A stretch of DNA of 64,000 nt from Pseudomonas sp. UMAB-08 (GTDB taxonomy: Bacteria > Pseudomonadota > Gammaproteobacteria > Pseudomonadales > Pseudomonadaceae), in assembly GCF_900095225.1 (NCBI RefSeq), contig NZ_LT607414.1, positions 492,822 to 556,821 on the forward strand, read 5' to 3'. Under the pieces are notes generated by a model. The model saw only the letters and a program-made list of their open reading frames with translations, was not told the DNA's origin and did not search any database. Numbering within the stretch: the stretch's first letter is position 1; the number at the start of each line of letters is the position of its first letter. A program made the position numbers and the translations under genes. Positions 8,656-16,336 of the stretch are shown here, piece by piece.

Positions 8656-10104
8656 TTAGATGCCCGCCAGACACAGGTACTTGATTTCGAGGTAGTCCTC
8701 GAGACCGTACTTGGAACCTTCCCGGCCGACACCGGACGCCTTGATACCGCCAAAGGGCGCAGCCTCGGAGCTTATGATTCCGGTGTTAACCCCGACAATG
8801 CCGTATTCCAGGGCTTCACCGACGCGGAACACCCTGCCCAGGTTCGCGGTGTAGAAGTACGCCGCGAGACCGAACTCCGTGTCGTTGGCTTTGGCGATGA
8901 CCTCAGCGTCATCAAAGAAGCGGAAGACCGGCGCCAGCGGGCCGAAGGTTTCTTCCTTGGATACCCGAGCATGGTCAGGCACATCGATCAGGATGGTGGG
9001 TTCGAAGAAGTTGCCGCCAAGGGAATGCACCGCGCCACCCTTGATGACCTTCGCGCCCTTGGCCAACGCGTCTTCGATATGCTCGCGCACCTTGGCAACA
9101 GCCTTGCCATCGATCAGCGGACCCAGAGTGATCCCGTCGGCAAAGCCGTCGCCGATCTTCAGCGCACCCACCGCGGATGAGAGTTTGTCGACGAAGGTGT
9201 CGTACACCTTGTCGTGGACGTACAAGCGGTTAGCGCAGACGCACGTTTGCCCGGCATTACGGAACTTGGAGGCCAGCGCGCCCTCCACCGCAGCATCGAG
9301 ATCGGCATCTTCAAAGACAATGAACGGCGCATTACCGCCTAGTTCGAGAGAGACTTTCTTGATGTCGTGGGCGCACTTTTCCATGATCTGGCGACCGATT
9401 TCGGTGGAACCGGTAAAAGAAATCTTGCGCACGGCCGGGTTGCTTGTGAGCTCTTCTGCAATCTCCGCTGCCACGCCGGTCACCACCGACAGTACTCCTT
9501 TTGGAATGCCCGCCTGCTCGGCCAGGTACACCAACGCCAATGCCGAAAATGGAGTTTGAGAGGCCGGCTTGATGACCATGGTGCAACCGGCCGCCAACGC
9601 GGGTCCGGCTTTGCGGGTGATCATCGCGCTAGGGAAGTTCCATGGGGTGATGGCTGCGCAAACACCCACGGGTTGCTTGATGACCAGTAGACGCTTGTCC
9701 ACGGCACCCGGGATCAGATCGCCGTAAACACGCTTGGCCTCCTCCGCATACCACTCGATGTAGGACGCGCCGAAAGTGATTTCTCCCAGCGCCTCGGGCA
9801 ATGGCTTGCCCTGCTCCAGGGTCATGATGTGGGCCAGATCGTGCTGATTCTCGATGATCAGGTTGTACCAGCGGCGCAACGTGTTGGCGCGCTCCTTCGC
9901 CGATAGCTCACGCCAGGCGGGCAGTGCGCGCTCGGCAGCCTCGATGGCACGACGGGTCTCGGCCTTACCCATGCGAGGGACCTGGCCGATGGTGACATGG
10001 GTCGACGGGTTGACCACGGTGATGGTGGTGTCGTTGTCGGCAGCCAGCCATTCACCGTCGATATAGGCTTGTTGGCGCAAAAGTTCAGGGTTGTTCAATA
10101 TCAC
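8656..10104 (-). CDS. NAD(P)-dependent aldehyde dehydrogenase, succinate-semialdehyde/oxohexanoate type
   Basis: A 482-residue aldehyde dehydrogenase of the GabD group. It shows 'ITPWNFPSAMITRK', the cofactor loop 'GSTEIGRQIM', the general base in 'LELGGNAPFIVFEDADLD', the catalytic Cys in 'GQTCVCANR', and the C-terminal 'EAAPFGGIKASGVGREG'. The start codon is GTG 10104 preceded by AAAGGAG. In cyclohexanone pathways the same family supplies 6-oxohexanoate dehydrogenase (ChnE). Given the adjacent Baeyer-Villiger enzyme, oxidation of an omega-oxo acid is the likely role (inference). Length is normal. Confidence 0.88.
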   Translation of the reverse strand: MILNNPELLRQQAYIDGEWLAADNDTTITVVNPSTHVTIGQVPRMGKAETRRAIEAAERALPAWRELSAKERANTLRRWYNLIIENQHDLAHIMTLEQGKPLPEALGEITFGASYIEWYAEEAKRVYGDLIPGAVDKRLLVIKQPVGVCAAITPWNFPSAMITRKAGPALAAGCTMVIKPASQTPFSALALVYLAEQAGIPKGVLSVVTGVAAEIAEELTSNPAVRKISFTGSTEIGRQIMEKCAHDIKKVSLELGGNAPFIVFEDADLDAAVEGALASKFRNAGQTCVCANRLYVHDKVYDTFVDKLSSAVGALKIGDGFADGITLGPLIDGKAVAKVREHIEDALAKGAKVIKGGAVHSLGGNFFEPTILIDVPDHARVSKEETFGPLAPVFRFFDDAEVIAKANDTEFGLAAYFYTANLGRVFRVGEALEYGIVGVNTGIISSEAAPFGGIKASGVGREGSKYGLEDYLEIKYLCLAGI

Positions 10105-10144
10105 TGCAGGTTCTCCTTTGTGCGGCGCAATTGCGCCCGTTCAA

Positions 10145-10177
10145 CACTCGCCTGGCCACTGGCGCAGCAGGCGAGTG
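10145..10177. repeat. 10-bp inverted repeat between monooxygenase and aldehyde dehydrogenase genes
   Basis: CACTCGCCTG at 10145-10154 and CAGGCGAGTG at 10168-10177 are perfect complements separated by 13 bases. Transcription of the operon reads through it on the minus strand, with no U-run on that side. It may be a processing or attenuation stem; the plus-strand side has a weak T-run (GTTTTTG). Confidence 0.6.
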
Positions 10178-10208
10178 CAACCGTTTTTGCCAGTCTCGCG
10201 GTTGTCGA

Positions 10209-11879
10209 TCAGTGCAGTGCTTTTTGCGTTTGCTTGTCCGCTACACTCACGGCCTTGAACTTGAAGCCGCGGTATTCATCGTTTTTTACCGCCGTCAGTT
10301 GTTCGCTGAATGCGCCCAAGCCGCCCATGTAGAAGTAAACCTTGTTGCTCTTGCCGGGGATATTGGCGCCGAAGATCCAAGAGTCGGTCTTGGCGAACAG
10401 CGTCTGATCGGCGATTTCCTGGCAGGTCACGCCCCATTCATGTTCGCTTTGCGGATCGGGTTCCACGCATGCCAACTCGTTTTCTTCCATGAAGGTAATC
10501 AGCTCGGACACCCACTCCACTTCGGTTTCAATGGTGGGCGGCAGGTTGGTGAAAGGACCGTTGGGACCGAGGATCATGAACATATTGGGGAAGTTGGCGG
10601 TGGCGACCGACATATAGCTGGAGGGTCCGTCGGCCCAGTGATCGTTTATCGAGACATTGTCGCGCCCGCGAATATCAATGCGCTTGTAGTTGCCATCCAC
10701 GGCATCGAAGCCGGTGGCAAAGACCAGTACATCCAGCTCGTGTTCCACCCCGTCCGAGGTGCGAATGCCCTTGGCGGTGATTTCCTCGATAGGGTTGGCC
10801 TTAACGTCGACCAGCGACACGTTGTCCCGGTTGAAAGTGGCGTAGTAGCCGCTGTCACACAGAGGCCGTTTTGCGTAAAGGTCGCGGGGCATCAACTTGC
10901 GTGCGGTTTCTGGGTCATTGACGATTTCGGCAATTTTTCCCCGCACAAAGTCCTGGGCAGCGAGGTTCGCTTCTTCGCTGGTGGCGATGTCATTAAAGGT
11001 TTGGAACATGTAGCGAAAACCGCCACCACCGTCCCAGGCGCGCTGAAATATGGCTTTTCGCTCGGCAGCGTCGACACTCATGGTTGGAATGTCGCTTTCC
11101 TGGAAACCGAACGCCAACCGCGAGGAGCGCACTTCTTTCCAGATGGCGTCGTAGTTGCGCTTGATGTCATCGACAAATTCGGGGCTAAGCGGGCCATTAC
11201 CCACTGGCACGGTGTATTGCGCGGAACGCTGGAACACAGTCAAGTGGTCGACCGTTGGCGCGATGGCCGTGATGACTTGGCAACCGGTCGAGCCGGTACC
11301 GATGACGCCTACCCGCTTGCCCTTCAGCACAGCATCGGCAGGCCAGTTGGCCGTGTGGTACATAGGGCCCTTGAATTGATCAAGGCCATTGATCTTCGGA
11401 ACGTTAGTCGCTGAAAGCAGGCCCAGCGCCGTGACGAGATACTTGGCGCTGTATTGATGCCCGTCATCGGTGGTGACCAGCCAGCGACTGCTTTGCTCGT
11501 CGAACACAGCAGAGGTGATTGCTGTCTCCAGTTGGATATCCCGGCGCAGGTCATGTCGATCAACTGCGTGGTTCAGGTAGGACAAGATTTGCGGTTGGGT
11601 CAGATAGCGAGTGGTGATATCCCACTCCTGGCACAGCTCTCGATCCCAAGAGAAGCAATAGACAAAAGACTCACTGTCAGATAACGCACCCGGGTATCGG
11701 TTCCAATACCAAGTGCCGCCGATACCGCCTGCCTTATCAAAGGCGCGAACGTTCAAACCGAGTTCATCGCGCAACTTCTTGAGCATATAAATGCCCCCAA
11801 AGCCCGCGCCAATCACTATGGCGTCGTAGTTAATGATGTCGGTGCCAACGGAACGTTTGGCCAGAACTGTAGTTGTCAT
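10209..11879 (-). CDS. Type I Baeyer-Villiger monooxygenase, cyclohexanone monooxygenase-like
   Basis: This 556-residue flavoprotein converts a ketone to an ester or lactone with O2, NADPH and FAD. It has two dinucleotide sites, 'IGAGFGGIY' near residue 22 and 'GVIGTGSTGCQV' near 193, and between them the Baeyer-Villiger fingerprint 'FKGPMYHTANWP'. Long blocks I know from Acinetobacter cyclohexanone monooxygenase are present, such as 'GTWYWNRYPGAL', 'DLYAKRPLCDSGYY', 'ATGFDAVDGNY', 'LGPNGPFTNLPP' and 'SWIFGANIPGK'. The length matches that enzyme. Ribosome site AGGAGA lies upstream of ATG 11879. Second gene of the cluster; no lactone hydrolase is encoded beside it. Confidence 0.93.
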   Translation of the reverse strand: MTTTVLAKRSVGTDIINYDAIVIGAGFGGIYMLKKLRDELGLNVRAFDKAGGIGGTWYWNRYPGALSDSESFVYCFSWDRELCQEWDITTRYLTQPQILSYLNHAVDRHDLRRDIQLETAITSAVFDEQSSRWLVTTDDGHQYSAKYLVTALGLLSATNVPKINGLDQFKGPMYHTANWPADAVLKGKRVGVIGTGSTGCQVITAIAPTVDHLTVFQRSAQYTVPVGNGPLSPEFVDDIKRNYDAIWKEVRSSRLAFGFQESDIPTMSVDAAERKAIFQRAWDGGGGFRYMFQTFNDIATSEEANLAAQDFVRGKIAEIVNDPETARKLMPRDLYAKRPLCDSGYYATFNRDNVSLVDVKANPIEEITAKGIRTSDGVEHELDVLVFATGFDAVDGNYKRIDIRGRDNVSINDHWADGPSSYMSVATANFPNMFMILGPNGPFTNLPPTIETEVEWVSELITFMEENELACVEPDPQSEHEWGVTCQEIADQTLFAKTDSWIFGANIPGKSNKVYFYMGGLGAFSEQLTAVKNDEYRGFKFKAVSVADKQTQKALH

Positions 11880-12011
11880 TATGTTCTCCTGTTTCGGTCA
11901 TTGCGCCCGCAGACTTCAATAACGGCAGCGCGTTTTTGAAAGCTGCAAGCAAGCCGCATCCGCCTCCCTTAACTAAGCGTCCAGGGAAAGTGGTTATCAA
12001 CATTGGGGGTG

Positions 12012-12033
12012 AGCGGGTTAGTACATTCCCGCT
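12012..12033. repeat. Small inverted repeat after the first SDR gene
   Basis: AGCGGG at 12012-12017 and CCCGCT at 12028-12033 form a short stem just past the SDR stop codon (minus strand). No U-run follows. The 161-base spacer to the monooxygenase shows no ORF. Confidence 0.35.
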
Positions 12034-12040
12034 AGCTCAA

Positions 12041-12841
12041 CTAGAGCGAGAAGCCGCCATCGACGGCTATCGCCTGTCCAGTGACATGCGGCGCGCAGGC
12101 CAGGTAAACCGCCAGTTGGCCCATGTCTTCGACAGTTTGGGCTTCCCCTTGGGGCAGGAGGCTGGACTGGTGCCGCTCCCAGGACTGTACTTCCGTTTCC
12201 CCAGGTAGGGCCCAGCGTGCAGAAAGCCCTTCACCACCACGCCACATACCGGTGCCGACTACCCCTGGGCAGAGCGCGTTGACAGTGATGCCTTCGCGGG
12301 CAACTTCCTTGGCAAAGGCGTTGGTAAAGCCGATCACTGCAAATTTGGAAGCGCTGTAATGGGACAGATCCGGGAAACCGACTTTACCGGCAATCGAGGC
12401 CAGGTTGATGATTCGCCCGAATTTATGCTCGCGCATCAGCTTGAGTTCAGCCTGACAGCACAGGAATACGCCGCGAGCGTTGATGTTCATGATCCGGTCC
12501 CATTCGCTGACCGGTAATTCATCGACCCTGCCGAGGCTGACCACACCGGCGTTGTTGACTGCCACATCGAGACGGCCAAATGCCTGTCTGACCTGTTCAA
12601 TCATGCTTGCGACGCTCTCGGCCTTGCTGACATCGACTTGCAGGGCGACAGCTCGACGACCCAGGGCGCGAACGTTCGCGGCGGCCTCTTCGGCGATGCC
12701 AATATCATAATCCGCGAGCACCAGGTCAGCGCCTGCCTGGGCCAGACTTAACGCAATGCCCTGCCCGATACCACGTCCAGCACCTGTCACCAGAGCAACT
12801 TTACCTATAAGGGAGAAATCGACAGCTTTGGATTCGCTCAT
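12041..12841 (-). CDS. Short-chain dehydrogenase/reductase, likely alcohol dehydrogenase of the ketone cluster
   Basis: A 266-residue classical SDR: 'VTGAGRGIGQGIA' for NAD(P), 'VNNAGV', catalytic 'LASIAGKVGFP' Ser region and 'YSASK', and the terminal 'TGQAIAVDGGFSL'. I start it at ATG 12841 (MSESKAV), preceded by AGAGG; an upstream frame to 12895 adds 18 residues rich in Asn/His that look untranslated. It is the promoter-proximal gene, downstream of a sigma54-type promoter. Its place next to a cyclohexanone-monooxygenase-like enzyme suggests oxidation of the alcohol to the ketone, as ChnA does, but it is not specifically ChnA-like in sequence. Confidence 0.85.
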   Translation of the reverse strand: MSESKAVDFSLIGKVALVTGAGRGIGQGIALSLAQAGADLVLADYDIGIAEEAAANVRALGRRAVALQVDVSKAESVASMIEQVRQAFGRLDVAVNNAGVVSLGRVDELPVSEWDRIMNINARGVFLCCQAELKLMREHKFGRIINLASIAGKVGFPDLSHYSASKFAVIGFTNAFAKEVAREGITVNALCPGVVGTGMWRGGEGLSARWALPGETEVQSWERHQSSLLPQGEAQTVEDMGQLAVYLACAPHVTGQAIAVDGGFSL

Positions 12842-12907
12842 GTGATGCCTCTGTTCATTATTGTTATTGAGATACGGCCGTCTCATGCGGCCCACTGAGA
12901 CAGTCAG

Positions 12908-12923
12908 AGCAAGTCGAATGCCA
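12908..12923 (-). promoter_or_regulatory. Sigma54 -24/-12 promoter of the ketone catabolic cluster
   Basis: On the minus strand the sequence TGGCATTCGACTTGCT has GG and GC with the exact 10-base spacing required by sigma54 (consensus TGGCAC-N5-TTGCW). It lies about 67 bases upstream of the first SDR start and is divergent from a sigma54 activator gene, which supports it strongly. Confidence 0.8.
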
Positions 12924-13003
12924 ATACCGGAATAACAGGCTGAAAGGTCCGTAACAGAGCGGTTGAGTACTTAAGTGAGAGGACAGAACAGCGGGAGGGA
13001 CCA

Positions 13004-13059
13004 AGACATAATGGCTCTCCCTCCTCACGTCCCCTTGCGAATGCTGAGATGTTATGTCT
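13004..13059. promoter_or_regulatory. Inverted repeat AGACATAA...TTATGTCT, candidate upstream activator site
   Basis: AGACATAA at 13004-13011 is the exact complement of TTATGTCT at 13052-13059. The pair sits about 80-140 bases upstream of the -24/-12 promoter in the regulator/operon spacer, the usual place for activator sites. The rest of the 313-base gap 12842-13154 shows no ORF. Confidence 0.4.
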
Positions 13060-13154
13060 CACCGGGACCGGCTGACCGATTCAGCTTGAAGGGGACGGCC
13101 ATCGCGCCTTTAATGAGCCTCACAGAAAAATAAGATCCAATCTTCGGAGGTACC

Positions 13155-15023
13155 ATGTCCTCTGGTTTGTCTAAGGTTCATGTCGAACATGTGAATCGCG
13201 TGTTACGCACGGCTGGAAATGCCCCGACCTTGCCGGTGCCGAATATCATCCTCGATTCCTGGCGACGCTCGATACAGCATTACAAACTCGACCCTGGGTC
13301 ATTGCAGGGCCCCAGGGTTCTGGAGGCTCACCAAATCAATGAACACCGCCAGCGTGTCGACGATTTCCTGCACTTGGCCGGTGATGAGATGTCGCGACTG
13401 CACAGCCGCGTACGAGACGCCGATTACTGTGTGATGCTCACCGATACGCTGGGTTGCACCGTCGACTACCGGATCGAATCGACCCTGCGCGGCGAGTACC
13501 GCCGTTCCGGCATGGACGTCGGCACCTGCTGGTCGGAAAAGGAAGAAGGTACGACAGCTGTCAGCGCTGTATTGATCGACAAACTGCCGGTCACCGTGCA
13601 CAAGCATGATCATTTCCGCGCGGCGTTCATCGGCAATACCTGCTCGGCGGCACCGATATTTTCACCCAATGGAGAGATCCTGGCGGTGTTGGACGTATCT
13701 TCGGTGCGCGCTCCGGATGACCGGCGCAGCCAGCATCTGATTCGGCAGATGGTTATCCAAAGTGCCAGCGACCTTGAAAATGCCTACTTCATGTACAGCA
13801 CCCAGGACCTGTGGGTGTTACGGGCCCATCCCCTGCCCGGCTACGTCGACAGCCAGCCTCAGTACCTGTTCGCCTGGGACCGTGATGGCCGCATCGAAGC
13901 GCTCAACCCCCCCGCGCGACGCCTGCTGTTGCAGCGCTGTGGCCGGACCCCCACTCATATCGACGAAGCCTTCGCATCAGCGCGGCTACCGGCCGCCGGT
14001 GATGACAGCATCCACTACTTGCCGTCGATGGGTCTGCATGTGCGCCTCAAGGTGCCAAGAAGACCCACCCGTGTGCCTATGGCTGGCAATGCGGCTTCAG
14101 CACTCGATCCCAAGGTTGCTCAAGCGTTGGCGCTCGCCGTGCGCGTCAAGGACCGCGGGCTGCCGGTTCTGATTCACGGCGAGACCGGAGCGGGCAAAGA
14201 ACACTTCGCCTTGCAACTGCATGCGGCGAGCAAGCGATGTGACAAGCCTTTCGTTGCAGTGAACTGCGCGGCAATACCCGAGAACCTCATTGAGAGTGAA
14301 CTGTTCGGATATGCCGCCGGCGCGTTCACCGGCGCATCCAACAAAGGCATGCGCGGCCTGCTGCAGCAAGCCGACGGTGGCACGCTGTTCCTGGATGAAA
14401 TCGGGGATATGCCGCTGATGTTGCAAACACGCCTGCTCAGAGTCCTGAGTGAGGGTGAGGTGGCCCCGTTGGGCGGTGCCCGGCCGCAGTCCATCGACAT
14501 CCAAGTCATTTGCGCCAGCCACCGTGATATTTCTACGCTGGTAGAAACTGGGAGCTTTCGCGAAGATCTGTATTTCCGTTTGAGTGGAGCGCGCTTCGAC
14601 ATACCGCCGCTACGTGCGCGCAAAGACAAGCTCGCGCTGATCAACAAGCTGCTGGATGAAGAGTGCCAGCGTTCGGGAGAGCGGCTCGAACTGAGCGAAG
14701 CGGCGCTGGAAATGCTCTTGAACTACAGCTGGCCAGGCAATATGCGTCAGTTGCATCACGTGCTGCGCTACGCGTGCGCAGTCTGTACAAGCCACGTCAT
14801 TGGTGTGGAAGACTTACCTGCTACCCTCGGCATTAGTGCCCCGGCAAAGGGTCAGGAAACGGTGTCCGGCAGCCCGGAACGTCAGGCGTTGATCGACACG
14901 CTGGTGCGCAATCGGTGGAAACCCATACTGGCGGCACAAGAGATGGGGATTTCTCGTGCCACCCTCTATCGCAAAGTGAACCTGCACGGGATCAAAATGC
15001 CAGGCAAAGGCTCCTACAACTGA
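13155..15023 (+). CDS. Sigma54-dependent activator, AcoR-like (GAF-AAA-Fis HTH)
   Basis: This 622-residue enhancer-binding protein has an N-terminal 'SWRRSIQHYKLDP' block typical of AcoR-type proteins, a GAF-like sensor (about 70-215), the AAA+ domain with Walker A 'GETGAGKE' (342-349), the sigma54 contact loop 'GAFTGA' (389-394) and Walker B 'LFLDEIGDMP', and a C-terminal Fis-type helix-turn-helix ('AAQEMGISRATLYRKV'). There is no receiver domain, so a small ligand probably acts through the GAF domain. It is divergent from the ketone operon with its -24/-12 promoter, and is the obvious activator. Ribosome site CGGAGG precedes ATG. Confidence 0.92.
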   Translation: MSSGLSKVHVEHVNRVLRTAGNAPTLPVPNIILDSWRRSIQHYKLDPGSLQGPRVLEAHQINEHRQRVDDFLHLAGDEMSRLHSRVRDADYCVMLTDTLGCTVDYRIESTLRGEYRRSGMDVGTCWSEKEEGTTAVSAVLIDKLPVTVHKHDHFRAAFIGNTCSAAPIFSPNGEILAVLDVSSVRAPDDRRSQHLIRQMVIQSASDLENAYFMYSTQDLWVLRAHPLPGYVDSQPQYLFAWDRDGRIEALNPPARRLLLQRCGRTPTHIDEAFASARLPAAGDDSIHYLPSMGLHVRLKVPRRPTRVPMAGNAASALDPKVAQALALAVRVKDRGLPVLIHGETGAGKEHFALQLHAASKRCDKPFVAVNCAAIPENLIESELFGYAAGAFTGASNKGMRGLLQQADGGTLFLDEIGDMPLMLQTRLLRVLSEGEVAPLGGARPQSIDIQVICASHRDISTLVETGSFREDLYFRLSGARFDIPPLRARKDKLALINKLLDEECQRSGERLELSEAALEMLLNYSWPGNMRQLHHVLRYACAVCTSHVIGVEDLPATLGISAPAKGQETVSGSPERQALIDTLVRNRWKPILAAQEMGISRATLYRKVNLHGIKMPGKGSYN

Positions 15024-15073
15024 CCGTACGCCAGACGCTACGAACATAGCGCCTGGCCTCATCGCTTCACGTT

Positions 15074-15490
15074 TCAGATCAATTGTTGCAATTGCGGCAC
15101 CGCCTAGAACAAGTCAGCCACCAGGCCGTAATCAGCCACCTGGAAGATCGGCGCTTCTTCGTCTTTGTTGATCGCAACGATCACTTTGGAGTCTTTCATA
15201 CCGGCCAAATGCTGGATCGCCCCGGAAATACCGACCGCGATGTACAGCTGTGGCGCAACGATTTTGCCGGTCTGACCGACCTGCATGTCGTTCGGTACGA
15301 AACCTGCGTCGACTGCGGCGCGCGAAGCACCCACAACAGCGCCCAGCTTGTCGGCCAAGGCGTACAGGTGTTTGAAGTTCTCGCCGTTCTGCATGCCACG
15401 ACCGCCGGAAACGACGGTTTTGGCATCCGCCAGTTCTGGACGACCCGACTTGGTCATCTCTTAGCCCACTAACGTGGACTTGCCAGTATC
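15074..15490 (-). pseudogene. etfA: etfA 3' remnant (electron transfer flavoprotein alpha subunit)
   Basis: The minus strand encodes the FAD-binding C-terminal part of EtfA: '[19 protein letters not shown]', '[20 protein letters not shown]', '[20 protein letters not shown]' and '[12 protein letters not shown]'. A TAG at 15104-15106 replaces the Glu codon expected after VADLF; the frame then continues AVPQLQQLI to a natural-looking TGA at 15074-15076. Upstream, TAA at 15461-15463 interrupts what reads as '...GKSTLVG*EMTKS'. The N-terminal two thirds and any etfB are missing. The longest uninterrupted piece is 117 codons. A functional etfBA operon must lie elsewhere. The upstream limit of homology is approximate. 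Confidence 0.88.
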
Positions 15491-15938
15491 AATCAGTGAC
15501 ACCGTAAATATACAAGATCGGTTGACCAACCAGACAGGGCCTGGAGGCGCCCTCCCCGCGCCCTGTTCCGTTTCCCTAGCGCACAATCGGAAGTCCGACC
15601 TAAAGATGCTTTCGCTGCTTCCGTTTGTCTTCAAAGGCGCGGCACGCGTGACGTACAGCCGGTTTCGCTGATTTGGGATGGTGACCTTTAAGAACGAAGA
15701 GTCGGAACTGAACTTCCAGGGTTTAGCGTCGCGGAGCGGGTGAGGATAAACGCCCTAATCGCCCGGAAACAGGCCGTTTTGCAAGGCTATCTGACATGCG
15801 AAAAAACTGAGAAAGGAAGAGAAATATCAGACAGGATTGGTGCCAAAGGCAGCGCGAAAAAGGGCCAAAAGCGGCGTGAACTCACAGAAGCGGAGGCAGA
15901 CATGAAAAATCGAGAAGCCCCGAAAATCTCCCGACAAT
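15491..15938. other. Gap with no recognisable gene
   Basis: About 450 bases between the etfA remnant and a tRNA-type terminator. Short frames exist (for example 15740-15940, 66 codons rich in Lys/Arg/Glu) but lack ribosome sites and recognisable domains. It is probably junk left by earlier integration events. Confidence 0.5.
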
Positions 15939-15967
15939 AAAAAAGCCCAACTGGCTAGAGTTGAGCT
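15939..15967 (-). terminator. Rho-independent terminator of the former tRNA-Pro gene
   Basis: On the minus strand AGCTCAACT pairs with AGTTGGGCT (one G:T pair, loop CTAGCC) and runs into six T. It lies 17 bases beyond the CCA end of the tRNA-Pro fragment. Confidence 0.8.
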
Positions 15968-15983
15968 AAGTCATTGAAAAATA

Positions 15984-16028
15984 TGGTCGGGACGGAGTGA
16001 TTCGAACACTCGACCCCTAGCACCCCAT
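15984..16028 (-). tRNA. tRNA-Pro(GGG) 3' fragment, not functional
   Basis: Read on the minus strand these 45 bases run from an anticodon loop ATGGGGT through GCTAG, a GGGGTC variable region, a perfect T-arm GAGTG-TTCGAAT-CACTC, an acceptor 3' strand CGTCCCG, discriminator A and encoded CCA. The acceptor strand would pair with CGGGACG, the start expected of bacterial tRNA-Pro. Nothing upstream supplies the 5' acceptor, D-arm or 5' anticodon stem. Such fragments, running from anticodon loop to CCA, are what integrative elements leave at attachment sites. Confidence 0.8.
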
Positions 16029-16082
16029 ACATAGGGTCGCTGAATGTTCAAAATTTATCCGTCAGCTATGCCTGCCGGGCGA

Positions 16083-16109
16083 ATAAAAAACCCGGCGCGA
16101 GGCCGGGTT
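16083..16109 (-). terminator. Rho-independent terminator downstream of the integrase
   Basis: On the minus strand AACCCGGC pairs with GCCGGGTT around a short loop and is followed by a six-base T-run. It is about 230 bases beyond the integrase stop; the bases between (16110-16336) hold no gene I can support. Confidence 0.85.
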
Positions 16110-16336
16110 ACCCACCCTATCTAGGACGCAGCCCCCAAATGAGAGGGATGGAGAGCTGACAAGAGAGTGCGGGGGCGAGATATTGCCAAATGGTGTCATT
16201 CTGCGCAATAGAAGCCTCTCTCCGCCCCTCTTCAACATTTCATGTAACTCGTGAATTCCACGCATTCAGAAGTAGCTCGTGCCAGATGCACTTAAGCAAG
16301 CGGCAACATCCGTTGTCACCGCTCGAAGACAGCACC

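Noticed and set aside
10131..11414. 427-codon plus-strand frame opposite the Baeyer-Villiger monooxygenase
   Set aside because: Antisense to a gene with complete family motifs; the long opening is due to high-GC codon bias.
15474..15671. 65-codon plus-strand frame overlapping the upstream end of the etfA remnant
   Set aside because: It lies opposite the decayed etfA sequence and shows no protein-like pattern.
15740..15940. 66-codon frame rich in Lys/Arg/Glu between the etfA remnant and tRNA-Pro fragment
   Set aside because: No ribosome site, no recognisable domain, and it runs into the tRNA terminator; probably non-coding debris.
16029..16336. Search for a copy of the tRNA-Gly 3' end (attR of the integrase element)
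   Set aside because: No matching stretch found; the far end of the element cannot be placed in this window.
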